Below, piece by piece: positions 6,992 through 9,940 of a stretch of 9,940 nucleotides of DNA (position 1 is its first letter; each line of letters begins with the position of its first letter). The stretch is from JBFKOL01 sp041628815 (lineage in GTDB: Bacteria > Bacteroidota > Bacteroidia > Chitinophagales > Saprospiraceae): assembly GCA_041628815.1 (NCBI GenBank), contig JBFKOL010000147.1, forward strand, positions 1 to 9,940, given 5' to 3'. The notes under the pieces are model-generated. The model was not told the origin of the DNA and searched no databases. It worked only from the letters and a program-made list of their open reading frames with translations. Made by a program: the position numbers and the translations under genes.

Positions 6992-7318
6992 CTACCATGA
7001 CCATCCCTCTTCGTCAATTTCCGGCTTGCCATACCTTTTTTTAGTTTCTATCCGACGGAGTTGCCTGTCTAAAATCAATGAAGCGAGTGAATCGACGACG
7101 TTTTCATTTCCGGGATTGAACAGCGCCTTAGCAACCAACTTTTCGTCAATGTCTAACCTGTAGAGATAGCTCATCAACAGCTCCGGCTCTTCATGTAATA
7201 AATGATTCACCCGCTCGGCTATGGCCTGAAGAATGGGCACATAGTCTCTTTGGGAATCTTTTTCTTCAGCCGGGACAAGATCAGTTATCCAGGATTCAAG
7301 TTCGTTCAACGGTTCCAT
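6992..7318 (-). CDS. Small conserved-looking protein of unknown function between GH3 and recO
   Basis: This is a 108-residue, mostly helical, acidic cytoplasmic protein. I believe I have seen similar short proteins in Bacteroidota, but no function is known to me. The likely conserved core is EELLMSYLYRLDIDEKLVAK-like, at about residues 44-64, followed by a helix with LASLILDRQLRRIETKKRYGKP at about 78-99 and a tail ending EEGWSW. No catalytic motif, membrane helix or signal peptide is visible. The start at 7318 gives a 23-base overlap with the end of the GH3 gene and has an AAGG just upstream. An earlier in-frame ATG at 7354 would add 12 residues and lengthen the overlap to 59 bases, which is less likely. 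The overlap points to translational coupling with GH3, and recO follows 15 bases later. Confidence 0.7.
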   Translation of the reverse strand: MEPLNELESWITDLVPAEEKDSQRDYVPILQAIAERVNHLLHEEPELLMSYLYRLDIDEKLVAKALFNPGNENVVDSLASLILDRQLRRIETKKRYGKPEIDEEGWSW

Positions 7319-8810
7319 ATGCCTTGTTGACAATTTTTCCCATCTCTTCCACAATCTCTCGGTCGTTTCTCAATCTGGGAATCTTGGCCTGGCCGTGGAG
7401 CTTAAAGTGCTTTTTCAAATAGCGCTCAAACCCGCCTTTTGGGACCAGTCTCACCCTAAGTTTACTCATCGCAACATTGCCTTCCCTCTTTTGTGCATAA
7501 TTGGTATTGTATTGGATCAATAGGTCGTCGAGATACTCTTCGAATTGCTCAAGGTCCGCAGGCTCCTTTTCGAACTCGATGTACCATTCATGAAACCCTC
7601 GGTCCGAAACGGTAAGATACGAAGGTGCTACCGTGTATTGGTACACGGGCGCTTCGAATGTGGCCGCAGCCCGGGTTATGGCCTCTTCAGCATGATTCAC
7701 CAATAAGTCCTCACCGAAGGCATTGATGAAGTCGGTCAATCGCCCAACAACCCTGCATCTCGGTGGATGGACACAGTCAAAAACAACGAGATCGCCCAAT
7801 ACATACCGCAACAAACCACATTCGGTGGTGATAATAAGGACATAGGGGACGTCTTGTGCCACTTCAGCCAAAGATAAAGGCTCTCGATTACCTTTTTTAT
7901 ATTGCTCATAGCTGATGAACTCGTAGTATACCCCATTTGCCGTCATGAGTAAAAGGCCGGAATCTGACAAGTCGTCCTGAAAAGCAAAAAACCCTTCTGA
8001 TGCGTTGTAAGTCTCGAGATATAAAGGAAGGCTATGTGAGAACAGTTCATCAAATTGACCTTTATAGGGTAAAAACGAAACCCCTCCATGAACCACCGCC
8101 TCGAGACCAGGCCATAGTGGGGATGCCTCGTCTACATAGTTATATTGCAGGATTTTTCTGATTACAGCCAGTACCCAGGAAGGATTACCAACCACCATAG
8201 AAATATTCTGCATATCAGCCGCCATCATGGCCGTTTGAGTGATTTTGGCGGTCCAGTCAGACAGGACTGCCGTATTTATATCAGGGACACAATAAGGTCT
8301 GAAGAACCAGGGTATTCGATAGAGCATAATACCTGACACATCCCCTACAATGTAACGGTGACTATGTTGATAAATGCTTCCACCTACCAGCAGGTTTCTG
8401 CGGTTAAATATCGAAATATTTGGACGGTGCCTGAACAAGGTGTGCAAAATGTACCATGAAGCACGCAAGTGATTTCGCTTGACAAAACTTTCGGTCGTAG
8501 GGATGTACTTTCTCAAAGTTGAGGTAGTTCCTGCAGATCTGGCAAAGTATTCCGTCTCAAGGCTGGCATCCGTTTGCATGCATTTTTCAATCCACGGTTG
8601 ATAATCCTCATATGTGGACAGAGGAATGGCCGGGTGAATGCGATGCGTCTTCTGGTCCATCACGACGGGGTAGTTACGTGAAGAAATAACCATATGGTTC
8701 GATCGGATGATGCGCTCCAATTCCTTCTTTTGACAGTCGACGGGCCGGAATTTGATCAGGTTCAACTCGCGATCAAAACGCCTCAGGTATTTCTTGACCA
8801 ACCAGTTCAT
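7296..8810 (-). CDS. GH3 auxin-responsive promoter family protein (acyl-adenylate-forming, ANL superfamily type)
   Basis: GH3 enzymes adenylate a carboxylic acid with ATP and, in plants, conjugate it to an amino acid. Bacterial members are common in Bacteroidota but their substrates are unknown. The 504 residues are typical of bacterial GH3. The ATP-binding A3 loop is SAGTTSTLRKYIP at 92-104. The second motif is ETYNASEGFFAFQDD at 266-280, corresponding to the plant YASSE region. The third is GLLRYVLGDLV at 332-342, followed by GRLTDFINAFGEDL at 356-369 and a small C-terminal domain ending near 500. There is no signal peptide, so it is probably cytoplasmic. The loop has S-T-L where many relatives have Gly (SGTTG), a mild variation that does not remove the key SxGTT residues. 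The start at 8810 gives the usual GH3 N-terminus. It follows the TPR-like gene by 30 bases and overlaps the next gene, so it lies inside the recO operon. Confidence 0.92.
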   Translation of the reverse strand: MNWLVKKYLRRFDRELNLIKFRPVDCQKKELERIIRSNHMVISSRNYPVVMDQKTHRIHPAIPLSTYEDYQPWIEKCMQTDASLETEYFARSAGTTSTLRKYIPTTESFVKRNHLRASWYILHTLFRHRPNISIFNRRNLLVGGSIYQHSHRYIVGDVSGIMLYRIPWFFRPYCVPDINTAVLSDWTAKITQTAMMAADMQNISMVVGNPSWVLAVIRKILQYNYVDEASPLWPGLEAVVHGGVSFLPYKGQFDELFSHSLPLYLETYNASEGFFAFQDDLSDSGLLLMTANGVYYEFISYEQYKKGNREPLSLAEVAQDVPYVLIITTECGLLRYVLGDLVVFDCVHPPRCRVVGRLTDFINAFGEDLLVNHAEEAITRAAATFEAPVYQYTVAPSYLTVSDRGFHEWYIEFEKEPADLEQFEEYLDDLLIQYNTNYAQKREGNVAMSKLRVRLVPKGGFERYLKKHFKLHGQAKIPRLRNDREIVEEMGKIVNKAYGTVERT

Positions 8811-8840
8811 TCTTCGAGGGGCTAAGGTAATTACATTGGA

Positions 8841-9929
8841 TCAACGCAAGCGACGTCTTAGAAGATCCATAATGATCTCCCAAAGATCTTCATAGGGAAT
8901 AATCTCTATCTCATTGGAAAATTCGTTGAAGTTCATTCGCGTAGTTTGCAGTCTGTCAAAGTATCGTTCGGCATACCTGGAAGCCCTCTTTGGATGGTAA
9001 TTCGCCCGGGGTAATTGTATGAGCATTCTTATGAAGCAATTGGATCTTAACCTGTAGTCGTTCTTCAAATGGCGGTAGGAGTACTTGTTCAGTGCTTCAA
9101 TTCTGTCTGCTATCTGGTCGTATTTCCGGTCGGCTAACAAGATCAAAAACTGCGCTATGATAATCGAAATATTCAAACCACGCTTATCCTTGCTGTAGGT
9201 CGGTACGTCATTTAAAAATTTCCCCAACCTAAAATTGGGTACCCGTTTCTTTCCGTAACGATCGAGCTCAATACAGTCTATTTTAGCCAGGAAATGGATA
9301 TATGCGGACCTGATGTTCCACTGCTGCAGCCATATACCAGGCAAATTTCTGGTAGCGTTGTCCGTCACAACTTCAATGAGAATGTCTGCTGCTCTTTGGT
9401 ATGATTTCATGATAATTTCGAGCATGAACTGATATGTTTTTGTACTGTTCCAGCTCAACATTCCCGGCGTAAGGTTGTATTTGTTCAACCCAATCAAGTA
9501 ATGCCTGGCAAGATCATATTCCTGTAAATAGAGGTAAGAGACTCCTTTGCGCATTTCATACATGAATTGTTTATCCGTGGAATTCAATTTCGCAAAGTAT
9601 TCAAGAGCCCGATCACAGACTTGAATCAGGTGATTATATTCCTGCCTTAAAACATAGTAAAACCAGAGGGTTGAAAATACTCTGTCGGTGACGAAGGCAG
9701 TGGGGTACTTCATTTGAAGGTGCTGAAGACGTCCGATTTCTTCGCTGAAACCATCTAAGTATTTTCGGGAGTAGACTTGCTTACCCCCAATAAACATCCG
9801 CACAAAATGATAGTAGCATTTGGAAACATCGCGATGGACATTAATGACCTTTAAACTTTCCTCATACAATTCTGAGTAATACTGCGCTTTCTTCTGGTTG
9901 AAATCAATAAATGAATAGTAGAATTCCAT
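8841..9929 (-). CDS. Helical TPR-like protein of unknown function, possibly 5'-truncated
   Basis: The visible frame encodes 362 residues rich in Tyr, Arg, Leu and Lys, arranged as successive helix pairs that resemble degenerate tetratricopeptide repeats. One clear unit is about residues 120-155 (MYEMRKGVSYLYLQEYDLAR within it). No signal peptide or membrane helix is visible, so it is likely a cytoplasmic scaffold or interaction protein. The C-terminal signature EIEIIPYEDLWEIIMDLLRR, preceded by CFIRMLIQLPRANYHPK, resembles the end of a Bacteroidota family of roughly 500-residue proteins that I recall only as hypothetical. The frame has no stop between the ATG at 9929 and the window end, so the true start may lie outside the window and about 100 or more residues may be missing. 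The stop lies 30 bases before the GH3 start, suggesting cotranscription with GH3, the 108-residue protein and recO. Confidence 0.7.
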   Translation of the reverse strand: MEFYYSFIDFNQKKAQYYSELYEESLKVINVHRDVSKCYYHFVRMFIGGKQVYSRKYLDGFSEEIGRLQHLQMKYPTAFVTDRVFSTLWFYYVLRQEYNHLIQVCDRALEYFAKLNSTDKQFMYEMRKGVSYLYLQEYDLARHYLIGLNKYNLTPGMLSWNSTKTYQFMLEIIMKSYQRAADILIEVVTDNATRNLPGIWLQQWNIRSAYIHFLAKIDCIELDRYGKKRVPNFRLGKFLNDVPTYSKDKRGLNISIIIAQFLILLADRKYDQIADRIEALNKYSYRHLKNDYRLRSNCFIRMLIQLPRANYHPKRASRYAERYFDRLQTTRMNFNEFSNEIEIIPYEDLWEIIMDLLRRRLR

Positions 9930-9940
9930 TCTCTCAGCCA

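Larger units (their letters stand above)
6266..9929 (-). other. Probable four-gene operon: TPR-like, GH3, 108-residue protein, recO
   Basis: Four same-strand genes are separated by 30 bases, a 23-base overlap and 15 bases, with no terminator-like hairpin or TAnnTTTG element in those gaps. The promoter would lie upstream of the window or in the missing part of the first gene. The DUF5606 gene follows after 74 bases with its own promoter-like box, so it may be partly or wholly independent. This is inferred from spacing only. Confidence 0.6.

Overview
The window looks like chromosomal DNA from a member of the Bacteroidota, probably an environmental Cytophagia- or Saprospiria-like lineage. This rests on a DUF5606 protein (a family I know from this phylum), a bacterial GH3-family protein, a Bacteroidota-type RecO, weak or absent Shine-Dalgarno sequences, and matches to the Bacteroidota -7 promoter element TAnnTTTG upstream of several genes. 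No tRNA, rRNA, CRISPR array, insertion sequence or phage gene was seen. Coding density is high and no gene-free stretch exceeds about 115 bases.

Left half, plus strand: the 3' part of an unrecognised gene (1-351); an MscS-type mechanosensitive channel (457-1314); a very large outer-membrane protein of 1228 residues (1430-5116); and a small HD-domain phosphohydrolase (5208-5792). The large protein is the most remarkable item. It has a signal peptide, then a metallophosphoesterase with the complete purple-acid-phosphatase signature, a middle region with FAM20/CotH-like kinase motifs, a short acidic Gly-Asp segment resembling RTX calcium-binding repeats, and a C-terminal Omp85/surface-antigen-type beta-barrel.

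Right half, minus strand, read from right to left: a TPR-like helical protein, possibly incomplete at the window edge (9929-8841); a GH3 acyl-adenylating-type enzyme (8810-7296); a small conserved-looking protein overlapping it (7318-6992); recO (6976-6266); and, after 74 bases, a DUF5606 protein (6191-5793). The first four are close enough to be one operon (30-base gap, 23-base overlap, 15-base gap). The DUF5606 gene has its own promoter-like element. It meets the HD gene tail to tail with no intervening base.

Functionally the window mixes housekeeping (recombinational repair by RecO), envelope functions (MscS osmotic valve, outer-membrane phosphatase/kinase-like barrel) and poorly characterised lineage genes (GH3, DUF5606, the 108-residue protein, the TPR-like protein). 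Apart from the recO operon I see no strong evidence that neighbours act in one pathway.
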